From: Pusillimonas sp. T7-7
GTDB taxonomy: Bacteria; Pseudomonadota; Gammaproteobacteria; Burkholderiales; Burkholderiaceae_B
Direction of reading: 5' to 3'
DNA: 64,000 nt
NCBI RefSeq assembly: GCF_000209655.1
Contig: NC_015458.1
Location: 3,410,001-3,474,000, forward strand
Shown here: positions 52,305 through 60,209 of the stretch, in pieces
Numbering within the stretch: position 1 is the first letter of the stretch
Layout: every line of letters starts with the position of its first letter
The notes under the pieces: generated by a model
The model's database searches: none
Seen by the model: the letters and a program-made list of their open reading frames with translations, nothing else
Told to the model about the DNA's origin: nothing
Position numbers and translations under genes: made by a program

Positions 52305-53161
52305 AATTTGCCGACGCCGACTTCGATCCGTATGAATTGCTGCTGCCAACCAGCAGCGCCATACCCCTGGTGTGCGACTCGCCGCATAGCGGCACGACTT
52401 ATCCGGCCGATTTCCTATACAGCATAGCGGTATCGGAACTGCGCTCGGCTGAAGACACTTATGTGCATGAGTTGTGGCAGGCGATTCCTTCGGTGGGCGG
52501 CAGTTTGCTGGCGGCCAATTTCCCGCGCTCGTATATCGACCCCAACCGCGATGTGGACGATATCGATGCCAAGCTGTTGGCCGAGCCCTGGCCATCAGCG
52601 CTGCATCCCACAGAGAAATCCAGGCTGGGTCATGGGCTGATCTGGAGCAAGGGCCGTACCCAGCCCATATATGACCGCAAGTTGTGGGTGGCCGAGGTCG
52701 AGAACCGCATAGCCAGCTATCACCAGCCCTATCACGAAGCCCTGGCGCGGCAAGTCGAAGCCGCGCATGAGCGCTTTGGCGTGGTGTGGCACTTGAACCT
52801 GCATTCCATGCCCTCCAATTCCTACGAGGTGCTGGAGATCGAGACAGACAAACCTTTGGCGGACTTTGTGCTGGGCGACCGTGACGGCACGACGTGCGAT
52901 CCCACGCTGATCGGTATTATTGAAGACTTTCTGCTTGAGCGCGGCTACACCGTGGCCCGAAACGATCCCTTCAAAGGGGTGGCGCTGATCGCCCGCATGG
53001 GGCGGCCCGACGACAACCGGCACAGCCTGCAGATAGAGGTGAACCGGGCTTTGTATATGGACGAGGGCAGCTACGAAAAAAGCGCCAACTTTGCAGTGCT
53101 GCAAACCGACCTGACACTACTGAGCGCCAGAGTGGCCGAGTTCGTGAAGTCGCTACTGTAA
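52301..53161 (+). CDS. N-formylglutamate amidohydrolase family protein (HutG-like)
   Basis: A 286-residue zinc hydrolase of the N-formylglutamate amidohydrolase family. IPLVCDSPHSGTTYPADF near the N-terminus and VVWHLNLHSMPSNSYEV in the middle carry the expected metal ligands, and LQIEVNRALYMDEGSYEK is the conserved late segment. ATG 52301 overlaps the DppF stop, so the enzyme is coupled to import. N-formylglutamate is the classic substrate in histidine breakdown, but no other hut genes are here, so another N-acyl amino acid is likely. It is tail to tail with the next gene, overlapping by nine bases. Confidence 0.85.
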   Translation: MKFADADFDPYELLLPTSSAIPLVCDSPHSGTTYPADFLYSIAVSELRSAEDTYVHELWQAIPSVGGSLLAANFPRSYIDPNRDVDDIDAKLLAEPWPSALHPTEKSRLGHGLIWSKGRTQPIYDRKLWVAEVENRIASYHQPYHEALARQVEAAHERFGVVWHLNLHSMPSNSYEVLEIETDKPLADFVLGDRDGTTCDPTLIGIIEDFLLERGYTVARNDPFKGVALIARMGRPDDNRHSLQIEVNRALYMDEGSYEKSANFAVLQTDLTLLSARVAEFVKSLL

Positions 53162-54169
53162 GCGCGCGTCGGTCAGTTTGTAGCGGGCAGCCTGGCCGGG
53201 ATGCTCGTATACAGACCATTCGATCTGGTCGGCGCCGACGTGGATGTCGGCGGTGGCCATGGTGTTTTCGTTGTCGCTGTCGTCGGGTGCGTTGCGGTAA
53301 ATGGGAAATGTCTGATTGGCCTGGTCGGCCAGAATGACCAGAGGGTCATGCTGGCCCTGGGCCAGCATGGCATCGCCGCGTTCTTGCCGATAGCATGATG
53401 AATCGGTAACAAGCTGCGGATGATCCTTTAGAGCGGGGTGAATCAAGTGATTGGCATGCAGGGCAGGCGCGGTAATGGTGTGCGCCGATACGCCCAGGGT
53501 GTTGAATTCCACGCTGTATAAGTCAGCTTGACCGCGTTGCGCCAGGCTCAGGTGAAAGCCGCCGGATTTTGTTGCCCTGCGCAGCAAGGTCAGGGCGTCG
53601 TCAAGATGGGTTTGATTCAGTATTGCGCGTGTCAGCACCATGCGGGGCACACCTGCCGTGATCTGGCGTGAACGCAGGTTGTTGACCGTCATGACCAGGC
53701 CGTGCGCAGTCACGGCAAAGGTATGCCCCGGAATCGATGCCGGATACACGAAGGAAGCGAAGGCAGGGCCGTTGTCGGGCGTGAACAGGCCTATGCCGCA
53801 ATGCCCGGCAAAGCCCGGATCGCCGTCTTCGTTGTGGGTGATGCGTGGCTGCCCGTTGCCTGGCAACTGTACCGTGGTGCAGCCATCTGGCGGCATGGAC
53901 CATAGGTCGCCGCGGCAATTCCATAGAAAGACGTCTTCAAAGGGTAGCTCCAGGCCGCTGGCCAGGCCTTCCAGTTCTTGCCGTATTTGCGGAAAGTGGG
54001 CGTCGACCAGGGCCAGCATGGATGCTGCGGCTTCGCTGCCGCGCCAGGCCATGACGCTGTCCCACGACGGCGACTGGATCAGGTAGCTGTGGGCTGCTTG
54101 CGCCCCAAACTTTCCCAGGGCGGCGCCTACGCTGAAGGGCGATCCGGTGGGTTCGATCAGTGACAACAT
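53153..54169 (-). CDS. C45-family peptidase / acyltransferase (Ntn hydrolase)
   Basis: A 338-residue protein of the C45 family (acyl-CoA:6-aminopenicillanate acyltransferase-like Ntn hydrolases). Autocleavage would occur before the Cys of DGCTTV (Cys97), giving a beta subunit with that Cys as N-terminal nucleophile; ITHNEDGDPGF and VMTVNNLRSR downstream are family segments. No signal peptide is evident. ATG 54169 has AAGGAAA seven bases upstream and is preferred over ATG 54193. It lies behind the RpiR regulator on the same strand and next to a peptide importer, so it may cleave or make an N-acyl amide bond in the imported compound. Confidence 0.82.
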   Translation of the reverse strand: MLSLIEPTGSPFSVGAALGKFGAQAAHSYLIQSPSWDSVMAWRGSEAAASMLALVDAHFPQIRQELEGLASGLELPFEDVFLWNCRGDLWSMPPDGCTTVQLPGNGQPRITHNEDGDPGFAGHCGIGLFTPDNGPAFASFVYPASIPGHTFAVTAHGLVMTVNNLRSRQITAGVPRMVLTRAILNQTHLDDALTLLRRATKSGGFHLSLAQRGQADLYSVEFNTLGVSAHTITAPALHANHLIHPALKDHPQLVTDSSCYRQERGDAMLAQGQHDPLVILADQANQTFPIYRNAPDDSDNENTMATADIHVGADQIEWSVYEHPGQAARYKLTDARLQ

Positions 54170-54197
54170 GCTGTTTCCTTGGTGCGATTCCATGACG

Positions 54198-55091
54198 TTA
54201 CAGGTAGGCGCCGGTTTGGTGCAGCTGGTCTTCGGCGTCTTCGATGCGGGTGATGGCCTGCTTGCCTGCCTTGGCCAGCAACTGCTCTATCAGCAGCTCG
54301 ACCAGCGCGGATGCTGCGGCGCTGGACGGAAAGAAAGAGGGCGTTTCGGTGGAAAACAGCAGCACGCAGTCGGCATCAAGGGCAATGGGCGCCACGGCGC
54401 TGTCGCAGATGGCCAGTACGCGGCTGCCCGCCCGCTGCGCGGCGTGAGCCACCCGCAAGGCTTCGTTGGAGTAGGGCGCAAAACCGATAATCACCACAGT
54501 ATCGTTTTTGGACAAGGCGCGCAATTCCATTTCAAGCGCGCCTGCGTCACCACGCAAGAGGGTGACGGAAGGGCGGAACAGGCGGTATTGATATTGAAAC
54601 AGAAAGGCCGGTGCGTGCGAGGCCCGAAAGCCTGCCACATAGACCTGACGGGCTTTGGACAGCAGCTGGACTGCCGACGGAAAACTTTGGGTGTTGCTGG
54701 TTTCAATCAGGCGGATATTGTCGGCCTGTGCCGCCACAGCCCGTGCCAGGGCGTTGGCCGGATTTTTGTCGTGCAGCAGTTCGCGGGCGCGGTCGGCGTA
54801 GCGCTTGGGGCTTTGTTGCATGGACTGCACAAACACGGCTTTCAGTTCCGGCCAGCCGGCATAGCCCAAGGCCTTGGCCAGCCGCAAGAGAGTGGCTGGT
54901 TGCACGCCCGCCTGTTCGGCAATTTTCCGCATGGAGGCCACAGGGATGTCGAGCGGAAAGTCCAGCAAATGGCGGGCGCCCACCTGGAATTGCGGCGTCA
55001 TGTCCGTGAAATCGCGCTGGATGCGGGCCGTAAGGGCCTCCAGACTGGCGGGGGCGGCGTCTTGATTGAGCCGGGGTGAAGACTTGGACAT
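54198..55091 (-). CDS. MurR/RpiR-family transcriptional regulator
   Basis: A 297-residue regulator with an N-terminal RpiR helix-turn-helix (MRKIAEQAGVQPATLLRLAK) and a C-terminal SIS (sugar isomerase) domain from about residue 130 (VYVAGFRASHAPAFLF; VIIGFAPYSNEALRVA). SIS domains usually bind phosphosugars, but RpiR members also occur beside amino acid and peptide genes. It is divergent from the aminotransferase and heads a two-gene minus-strand unit with the C45 hydrolase. A dyad at 55240 is a possible target. Confidence 0.88.
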   Translation of the reverse strand: MSKSSPRLNQDAAPASLEALTARIQRDFTDMTPQFQVGARHLLDFPLDIPVASMRKIAEQAGVQPATLLRLAKALGYAGWPELKAVFVQSMQQSPKRYADRARELLHDKNPANALARAVAAQADNIRLIETSNTQSFPSAVQLLSKARQVYVAGFRASHAPAFLFQYQYRLFRPSVTLLRGDAGALEMELRALSKNDTVVIIGFAPYSNEALRVAHAAQRAGSRVLAICDSAVAPIALDADCVLLFSTETPSFFPSSAAASALVELLIEQLLAKAGKQAITRIEDAEDQLHQTGAYL

Positions 55092-55239
55092 GGCTGAGGC
55101 CTGTGCGATTGGGTATTGTTGGGGCGTGCCGTTTACGTTCTGATGTCAGTAAAGCACAACGCGCGCACGCAATGTATGTGGCGGATATGCGGATTATATT
55201 GATTTATTTGTTGAGAAGATTATTATTTAAGAAACAAGT

Positions 55240-55256
55240 GTTGAAATTTTATCAAC
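55240..55256. promoter_or_regulatory. Candidate operator for the RpiR regulator
   Basis: GTTGA-N7-TCAAC (with an AATTTTA spacer) is an inverted repeat in the AT-rich divergent gap between the RpiR regulator and the aminotransferase, 28 bases before the latter's start. A related half-site TTGTTGAGAA lies about 30 bases upstream. Assignment to RpiR rests on position alone. Confidence 0.4.
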
Positions 55257-55283
55257 TAACCCATACACATTGAACAGAACGCC

Positions 55284-56609
55284 ATGACCCACGTATTTCA
55301 TCGCAGCCCAAAGCAGCAGCTTGCCTATGCCGTGCGCGGCCAGGGAATTGAGCTGTTCGACCAGGACGACAAGTCGTATATAGACGCTTCGGGCGGTGCA
55401 GCCGTATCTTGCCTGGGGCATGGTCACCCGGTCGTCATTCAGGCCATCAAAGATCAGCTTGACCGCATTGCCTATGCCCACTCGTCGTTCTTTACCACGC
55501 AGGCGGCCGAAGAACTGGCCGATTTCCTGGCCGAGCGCTCGCCTGGCGATTTGAATCATATTTACTTTCTGTCGGGGGGCTCTGAAGCCGTTGAGGCCGC
55601 CATGAAGCTGGCGCGCCAGTATTTTGTTGAAATCGGCCAGCCTACGCGTCGCCATTTCATTGCGCGCCGCCAAAGCTACCACGGCAACACCCTGGGGGCG
55701 CTGGCCATAGGCGGCAACGCCTGGCGCCGCGAACCTTTTCTGCCGCTGTTGGTGCCCGCCCACCATGTGTCGCCCTGCTATGCCTACCGCGACCAGCGCG
55801 CCGATGAAACCGAAGAGCAATACGCCGAGCGGCTGGCGCAGGAACTGGACCAGCAGATTCTGGCGCTGGGCGCCGAGAACGTGGCGGCCTTCGTGGCCGA
55901 AACCGTCGTGGGCGCTACGGCGGGTGCGCTGGCGCCGGTCAAGACGTATCTGAAGCGCATGCGCGAAGTATGTGATCGCCATGGCGTCTTGCTGATTCTG
56001 GACGAGGTCATGTCGGGCATGGGACGCACCGGCCATTTGTTTGCCTGCGCCGAAGACGGTGTAGTGCCCGACATCATCACCATCGCCAAGGGCCTGGGGG
56101 CGGGTTACCAGCCCATAGGCGCCATGGTGGCCAGCGACCGGATTTACGATACCGTTGTGGCGGGCAGCGGCTTCTTCCAGCATGGGCATACTTATATGGG
56201 GCATGCCACTGCATGTGCGGCGGCGCTGGCGGTGCAGCGCGTCATCGAGCAGGAAGGGCTGCTGGGCAATGTGCTGCAGCGTGGCGAGCAATTGCGTACT
56301 GAATTGCGCAGTGTGCTGGGCGATCATCCCAATGTGGGCGATGTGCGCGGCCGTGGTTTGTTTGTGGGTGTGGAGTTCGTGCAAGACAAGGCCAGCAAGG
56401 CCACGCTGGATCCCGCGCAAAAGACGCATGCCAAGCTGAAGAAGCAAGCCATGCAAAACGGGTTGATGATGTACCCTATGGGCGGCACGATCGATGGTGT
56501 ACACGGCGACCATGTACTGCTGGCTCCGCCCTTTATTTGCAAGCCGGACGACATCACTGAGATCGTGTCGCGCTTTGCACGCACTGTAAACCAGGTGCTG
56601 CCTGCCTGA
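55284..56609 (+). CDS. Class III aminotransferase
   Basis: A 441-residue fold-type I PLP enzyme. YIDASGGAAVSCLGHGHPVV and IYFLSGGSEAVEAAMKLARQ are class III landmarks, the cofactor Asp is in LLILDEVMSGMGRTG and the Schiff-base lysine is Lys269 in ITIAKGLGAGYQPIGAM. The family covers omega-amino acid, beta-alanine, 4-aminobutyrate and diamine transaminases; the substrate is not readable. It is divergent from the RpiR regulator and sits by the amide-hydrolysing genes, so it probably deaminates a released amine or omega-amino acid. Confidence 0.9.
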   Translation: MTHVFHRSPKQQLAYAVRGQGIELFDQDDKSYIDASGGAAVSCLGHGHPVVIQAIKDQLDRIAYAHSSFFTTQAAEELADFLAERSPGDLNHIYFLSGGSEAVEAAMKLARQYFVEIGQPTRRHFIARRQSYHGNTLGALAIGGNAWRREPFLPLLVPAHHVSPCYAYRDQRADETEEQYAERLAQELDQQILALGAENVAAFVAETVVGATAGALAPVKTYLKRMREVCDRHGVLLILDEVMSGMGRTGHLFACAEDGVVPDIITIAKGLGAGYQPIGAMVASDRIYDTVVAGSGFFQHGHTYMGHATACAAALAVQRVIEQEGLLGNVLQRGEQLRTELRSVLGDHPNVGDVRGRGLFVGVEFVQDKASKATLDPAQKTHAKLKKQAMQNGLMMYPMGGTIDGVHGDHVLLAPPFICKPDDITEIVSRFARTVNQVLPA

Positions 56610-56686
56610 TTGCCTGTATGTGCTGCTGGTGGTTGTTTGCTGCCAGCGCTTTTGTCTTTTAATGGCTTGTTCAAGGAAACCCGCCC

Positions 56687-57211
56687 ATGGCCCGTTTACC
56701 CTATGCCGACCTGACGCATCCTGAAGTCAGTCCGCTGGTCGAGCAGATTGTCGCCGAGCGCGGCAGTGTGCTGCATCTTTATCAAATGCTGTTGCAAAGT
56801 CCGCCTATTGCGCGTGGCTGGCTGAATCACCTTACGGGCATTCGGCACCATAATTCGTTAAGTGGCGCTTTGCGTGAGATGGTGATTATGCGGATTGCGC
56901 ATTTGAATGGCGCGCCTTACGAAGCTGATCAGCATGCGCCGATTGCCTTGAAGGAAGGTATGACGCAGGCGCAGCTTGATGCTTTGCCGCAGTGGGAAGG
57001 GTCTGAGTTGTTCAGCGAGCAGGAAAGGGCGGTGTTGGCGTATACCGATAGCATGACGCGTGAGGTGCAGGTGCCTGATGCGGTGTTTGACGCGGTACGG
57101 CCTTTTTTCGAGCCTCGGCAGTTGGTTGAGTTGACGGCGACGGTTGCTACTTACAATATGGTGTCGCGGTTTTTAGAGGCGCTGCAGATTCATTCGCATG
57201 ACGAGCGTTGA
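56687..57211 (+). CDS. Carboxymuconolactone decarboxylase family protein without the CxxC motif
   Basis: A 174-residue all-helical protein of the AhpD/carboxymuconolactone decarboxylase fold. The core helix reads REMVIMRIAHLNGAPYEADQH, where redox-active members have Cys-x-x-Cys before the His; both Cys are absent (Ala and Glu), so a peroxidase role is excluded on sequence and a decarboxylase or other function is possible. It follows the aminotransferase by 77 bases with no clear terminator between them. The role is unknown. Confidence 0.85.
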   Translation: MARLPYADLTHPEVSPLVEQIVAERGSVLHLYQMLLQSPPIARGWLNHLTGIRHHNSLSGALREMVIMRIAHLNGAPYEADQHAPIALKEGMTQAQLDALPQWEGSELFSEQERAVLAYTDSMTREVQVPDAVFDAVRPFFEPRQLVELTATVATYNMVSRFLEALQIHSHDER

Positions 57212-57290
57212 TATTTCGAGATCTTAAGCAAGGCGGTTTTGTTCAATTGGTTTTGCCAATTTAATTACGCATCTTTGCTGGTAACTTGTA

Positions 57291-57699
57291 TCACTTCCCT
57301 GTCAGACCTGAGGACGCCAGGCGCTGGAGAGCCGGGCCGGTGACGCGGACGATGCGCCATTCGGGCAGGATGTCGGCGCCCAGGTGTTTGTAGAAATCGA
57401 TGGCGTTCTGGTTCCAGTCCAGGACGACCCATTCAAAACGCCCGCAGTCCTGTTCGACGGCCAGCTTGGCCAAGTGCTGCAGGGCCATTTTACCCAGGCC
57501 CTGGCTGCGGTGTGCGGGCTGTATGTATAGGTCTTCCAGGTACAAGCCGCGTTTATCCAGGAAGCTGGAGTAATTGTGAAACCACAAAAATATCGGTAAG
57601 TTGTTCGAATTCAGCCATTTCCCGCATCAAGCCCAGTATGTGGGGAATGTCGTCAGGGCGGGCCGGCCTTAGCCGGTAACGTTCTGTTGCGCGGGACAA
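57291..57699 (-). pseudogene. GNAT-family acetyltransferase, broken by an internal deletion
   Basis: The 5' part starts at TTG 57697-57699 behind AAGGAG and encodes an intact GNAT beginning (RYRLRPARPDDIPHILGLMR, then EMAEFEQLTDIF). Near 57588 the frame shifts, and the rest (LWFHNYSSFLDKRGLYLEDL, QPAHRSQGLGKMAL and the C-terminal DFYKHLGA) is in another frame. In intact relatives about 30-35 residues lie between these parts, so roughly 100 bases seem to be lost. The acetyl-CoA loop (QPAHRSQGLGK) survives, but the first frame stops at once after the junction. A 98-residue downstream ORF alone would lack the N-terminal strands. Confidence 0.82.
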
Positions 57700-57755
57700 G
57701 CAGGCTCCTTGTTTTGGCGTTATGCTGAAGTGGTGTATTTACAGGAGTTTAGCTT

Positions 57756-58058
57756 ATGCCTTCAGGGAATCAGCGCGTAGTGCAAGCACTGGCGGCCGCA
57801 CTGGCCTCGACGTCTTTTTACGCTGTCAACGCTGTGGCGCAGGAAGCCACAGCTTCGGGCGAAGTGCGCCGCATTGACGCGGCAGCGGGCAAAATCACCA
57901 TCAAGCATGGCGCCATTGCCGATCTTGAATTGCCGGCCATGACGCTGGTGTATCACATTGACGCTGCGCTGCTGGCCGACATCAAGCCGGGCGATAAGGT
58001 CAAGTTCACGGCCAAGCGTGAGAACAGTCAGTACGTGATCACCAAGATCTCGAAGTAG
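57756..58058 (+). CDS. CusF-like periplasmic protein with incomplete copper site
   Basis: A 100-residue secreted small beta-barrel of the copper-binding CusF family. A signal peptide (to about residue 29, NAVAQ) is followed by SGEVRRIDAAAGKITIKHG, then DLELPAMTLVYHI and KPGDKVKFTAKRENSQYVIT. In CusF, copper is held by a His, a Trp and two Met; here PAMT keeps one Met and KHG a His, while the Trp and second Met are missing. Copper binding is therefore uncertain. No cus or cop genes adjoin, and a terminator follows. Confidence 0.85.
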   Translation: MPSGNQRVVQALAAALASTSFYAVNAVAQEATASGEVRRIDAAAGKITIKHGAIADLELPAMTLVYHIDAALLADIKPGDKVKFTAKRENSQYVITKISK

Positions 58059-58075
58059 TTCTGCGACCTACAAAA

Positions 58076-58100
58076 AAAGCGGCCCGCTAGGGGCCGCTTT
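58076..58100. terminator. Bidirectional terminator between the CusF-like gene and hslU
   Basis: AAAGCGGCCC (58076-58085) and GGGCCGCTTT (58091-58100) form a perfect 10-bp stem with a GCTAG loop. A run of seven A's lies on the left and TTT on the right, so it works best for the minus-strand hslVU transcript and can also end the plus-strand gene. Confidence 0.85.
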
Positions 58101-58127
58101 CACCATACCAGCAACGCCGGCTTTGCT

Positions 58128-59459
58128 TTACAAGACGTAGCGCGCCAGGTCCTGGCTGCTGGCGGTTTCTTCCAGCTTGTCGTTCACGTAGGCGGCGTCC
58201 ACGGTGACTGTGGTGCCGCTGCTTGAGGTGGCATCGAAGGACAGGTCTTCAAGCAGTTTTTCCATGACGGTATAAAGGCGACGTGCGCCGATGTTTTCGG
58301 TGCGTTCGTTGACTTCGAAGGCAAGCTCGGCCAGACGCTCTATGCCTTCGTCGGTGAAGTGCAGTGCGACGTCTTCGGTGGCCATCAAGGCATGGTATTG
58401 CTTGGTCAGCGAAGAATCGGTGTCGCATAGAATGCGCACGAAATCTTGCGCGGTCAACGAATCGAGTTCAACCCGGATGGGGAAGCGGCCCTGCAGTTCA
58501 GGGATCAGGTCGGATGGCCGCGACATCTGGAATGCGCCCGAGGCGATGAACAGGATGTGGTCGGTTTTTACCACGCCGTATTTAGTATTGACGGTCGTAC
58601 CTTCGACCAGGGGCAGCAGGTCGCGCTGTACGCCCTGGCGCGATACGTCGCCGCCTGAGTGTTCCTGGCGGGTGGCGATTTTGTCGATTTCGTCAAGGAA
58701 CACTATACCGTTCTGCTCGGCGTTGGAAACGGCGCTGGTGCGCAGTTCGTCTTCGTTGACGCGGCGACCGGCTTCTTCTTCCGTCAAGAGCTTGAAGGCT
58801 TCCTTGACGGTCATTTTCTTGGGTTTTTTCTTGTCGCGGCCCAAGCCGGCAAACATGCCCTTGAGCTGCTCGGTCATTTCTTCCATGCCGGGGGGCGCCA
58901 TGATTTCCATCTGTGGCGCCAACTGAGCCACTTCGATTTCAATTTCCATGTCGTCCAGCTTGCCTTCGCGCAGGCGTTTGCGGAAGGTCTGGCGTGCGTT
59001 GTTTTCTTCGCGCACGGGCTCGCCCTGGGCGTCGCGTGCAGGAGAGATCAGAACGTCGAGAATGCGGTCCTCGGCGGCGTCTTCCGCCTGGGTGCGTACG
59101 CGGCGCATCTGGACATCGCGGGACTGTTTGACCGAAATTTCGACCAGGTCGCGAATAATGGTGTCGACATCGCGACCCACGTAGCCGACTTCAGTGAACT
59201 TGGTGGCTTCGATCTTGATGAAGGGGGCATTGGCCAGCTTGGCCAGACGGCGGGCGATTTCGGTCTTGCCTACGCCGGTGGGCCCTATCATCAGGATATT
59301 CTTGGGCACGATTTCGTTGCGCAGCGGCTCGGGCACTTGCTGGCGGCGCCAGCGATTGCGCAGTGCGACGGCAACCGAGCGTTTGGCACGGTCCTGGCCG
59401 ACAATATTCTTGTCGAGTTCGGAGACGATTTCTCCGGGAGTCATATTGGTAGCGGACAT
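58128..59459 (-). CDS. hslU: ATP-dependent protease ATPase subunit HslU
   Basis: A 443-residue AAA+ unfoldase that feeds proteins to HslV. Walker A is GPTGVGKT (59-66), the pore loop is GYVGRD (92-97), Walker B is IVFLDEID (252-259), the inserted I domain spans about 110-240, and sensor residues follow in [10 protein letters not shown]. The C-terminus LARYVL is the tail that inserts between HslV subunits. It follows hslV by 21 bases in the usual order. Confidence 0.97.
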   Translation of the reverse strand: MSATNMTPGEIVSELDKNIVGQDRAKRSVAVALRNRWRRQQVPEPLRNEIVPKNILMIGPTGVGKTEIARRLAKLANAPFIKIEATKFTEVGYVGRDVDTIIRDLVEISVKQSRDVQMRRVRTQAEDAAEDRILDVLISPARDAQGEPVREENNARQTFRKRLREGKLDDMEIEIEVAQLAPQMEIMAPPGMEEMTEQLKGMFAGLGRDKKKPKKMTVKEAFKLLTEEEAGRRVNEDELRTSAVSNAEQNGIVFLDEIDKIATRQEHSGGDVSRQGVQRDLLPLVEGTTVNTKYGVVKTDHILFIASGAFQMSRPSDLIPELQGRFPIRVELDSLTAQDFVRILCDTDSSLTKQYHALMATEDVALHFTDEGIERLAELAFEVNERTENIGARRLYTVMEKLLEDLSFDATSSSGTTVTVDAAYVNDKLEETASSQDLARYVL

Positions 59460-59480
59460 AATAAGTGGCGCTTTAAACGC

Positions 59481-60014
59481 TTAAAGTGTTTCGACGATAT
59501 GGTTTTGATTTGTATAAATGCACAAATCGCCCGCGATCTCCAGTGATTTCTTGACGATATCGGCGGGGGCCATGTCGGTGCTTTGCAAAAGGGCCAATGC
59601 GGCGGATTGTGCATAGGCGCCGCCCGAACCGATGGCCGCCAGGCCGTTTTCGGGTTCCAGTACGTCGCCGTTGCCGGTCAGTACCAGGGTGTGTTCCTTG
59701 TCGGCCACGATCAGCATGGCCTCAAGACGGCGCAGCACGCGGTCGGTACGCCAGTCTTTGGTCAGCTCGACCGCGGAGCGCATCAGGTTGCCCTGATGTT
59801 TTTCCAGCTTGGCTTCGAAGCGTTCCTGCAGGGTGAAGGCATCAGCGGTGGCGCCGGCAAAGCCGGCAAGAATCTTGTCGTTATACAGGCGGCGTATTTT
59901 GCGCGCTGTGCCTTTGATGACGATATTGCCCAGGGTGACCTGGCCGTCGCCGCCCAGGGCGACGTGTTCGCCGCGGCGAACGCAAATAATGGTGGTGGCG
60001 TGAAATTGTTCCAT
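59481..60014 (-). CDS. hslV: ATP-dependent protease proteolytic subunit HslV
   Basis: A 177-residue N-terminal-threonine peptidase related to the proteasome beta subunit. A six-residue propeptide MEQFHA is expected to be removed to expose Thr7 as the nucleophile ([19 protein letters not shown]). [20 protein letters not shown] and [14 protein letters not shown] are conserved. Twelve HslV subunits pair with HslU hexamers to degrade misfolded and regulatory proteins after heat stress. A sigma-32-type promoter lies directly upstream. Confidence 0.97.
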   Translation of the reverse strand: MEQFHATTIICVRRGEHVALGGDGQVTLGNIVIKGTARKIRRLYNDKILAGFAGATADAFTLQERFEAKLEKHQGNLMRSAVELTKDWRTDRVLRRLEAMLIVADKEHTLVLTGNGDVLEPENGLAAIGSGGAYAQSAALALLQSTDMAPADIVKKSLEIAGDLCIYTNQNHIVETL

Positions 60015-60034
60015 GTATCTTCCTTTGAGCTGTA

Positions 60035-60064
60035 TAGCTGGGGACGGCGGCGGGGAATTTCAAG
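60035..60064 (-). promoter_or_regulatory. Candidate heat-shock (sigma-32) promoter of hslVU
   Basis: Read on the minus strand: CTTGAAA at 60064-60058, a 14-base spacer, and CCCCAGCTA at 60043-60035. This is very close to the RpoH consensus CTTGAAA-N(11-15)-CCCCATNTA. Transcription would start near 60027, giving a leader of about 15 bases that holds the AAAGGAAG ribosome-binding site of hslV. HslVU is a classic RpoH regulon member. Confidence 0.75.
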
Positions 60065-60149
60065 ACGATAGTAGCTTTTAATCAGGACTCATCATGTGAA
60101 ACCAGGTGAGCAAGAAATTTCCAATAAAGAAATAAATAGATACATTATT

Positions 60150-60167
60150 GTTAACGAAATGGTTAAC
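60150..60167. promoter_or_regulatory. Repeated GTTAAC operator-like element
   Basis: GTTAAC occurs twice with a six-base spacer (60150-60155 and 60162-60167). As each unit is itself palindromic, the element is both a direct and an inverted repeat. It lies in a very AT-rich stretch 43 bases before the third TRAP dctP. It may bind the regulator whose gene seems to start at 63944; this is inference. Confidence 0.45.
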
Positions 60168-60209
60168 TAATAAGTTATCATTTATGTCAACTATTGTTAG
60201 GAGACAAAA

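Noticed and set aside
55227..56513. Long antisense open frame (428 codons) opposite the class III aminotransferase
   Set aside because: The sense strand encodes a complete aminotransferase; the antisense frame is a high-GC shadow with His/Gln-rich sequence and no motif.
58659..59546. Plus-strand open frame (295 codons) opposite hslU
   Set aside because: hslU is unmistakable on the minus strand; the opposite frame shows repetitive Gly/Phe/His composition typical of a shadow.
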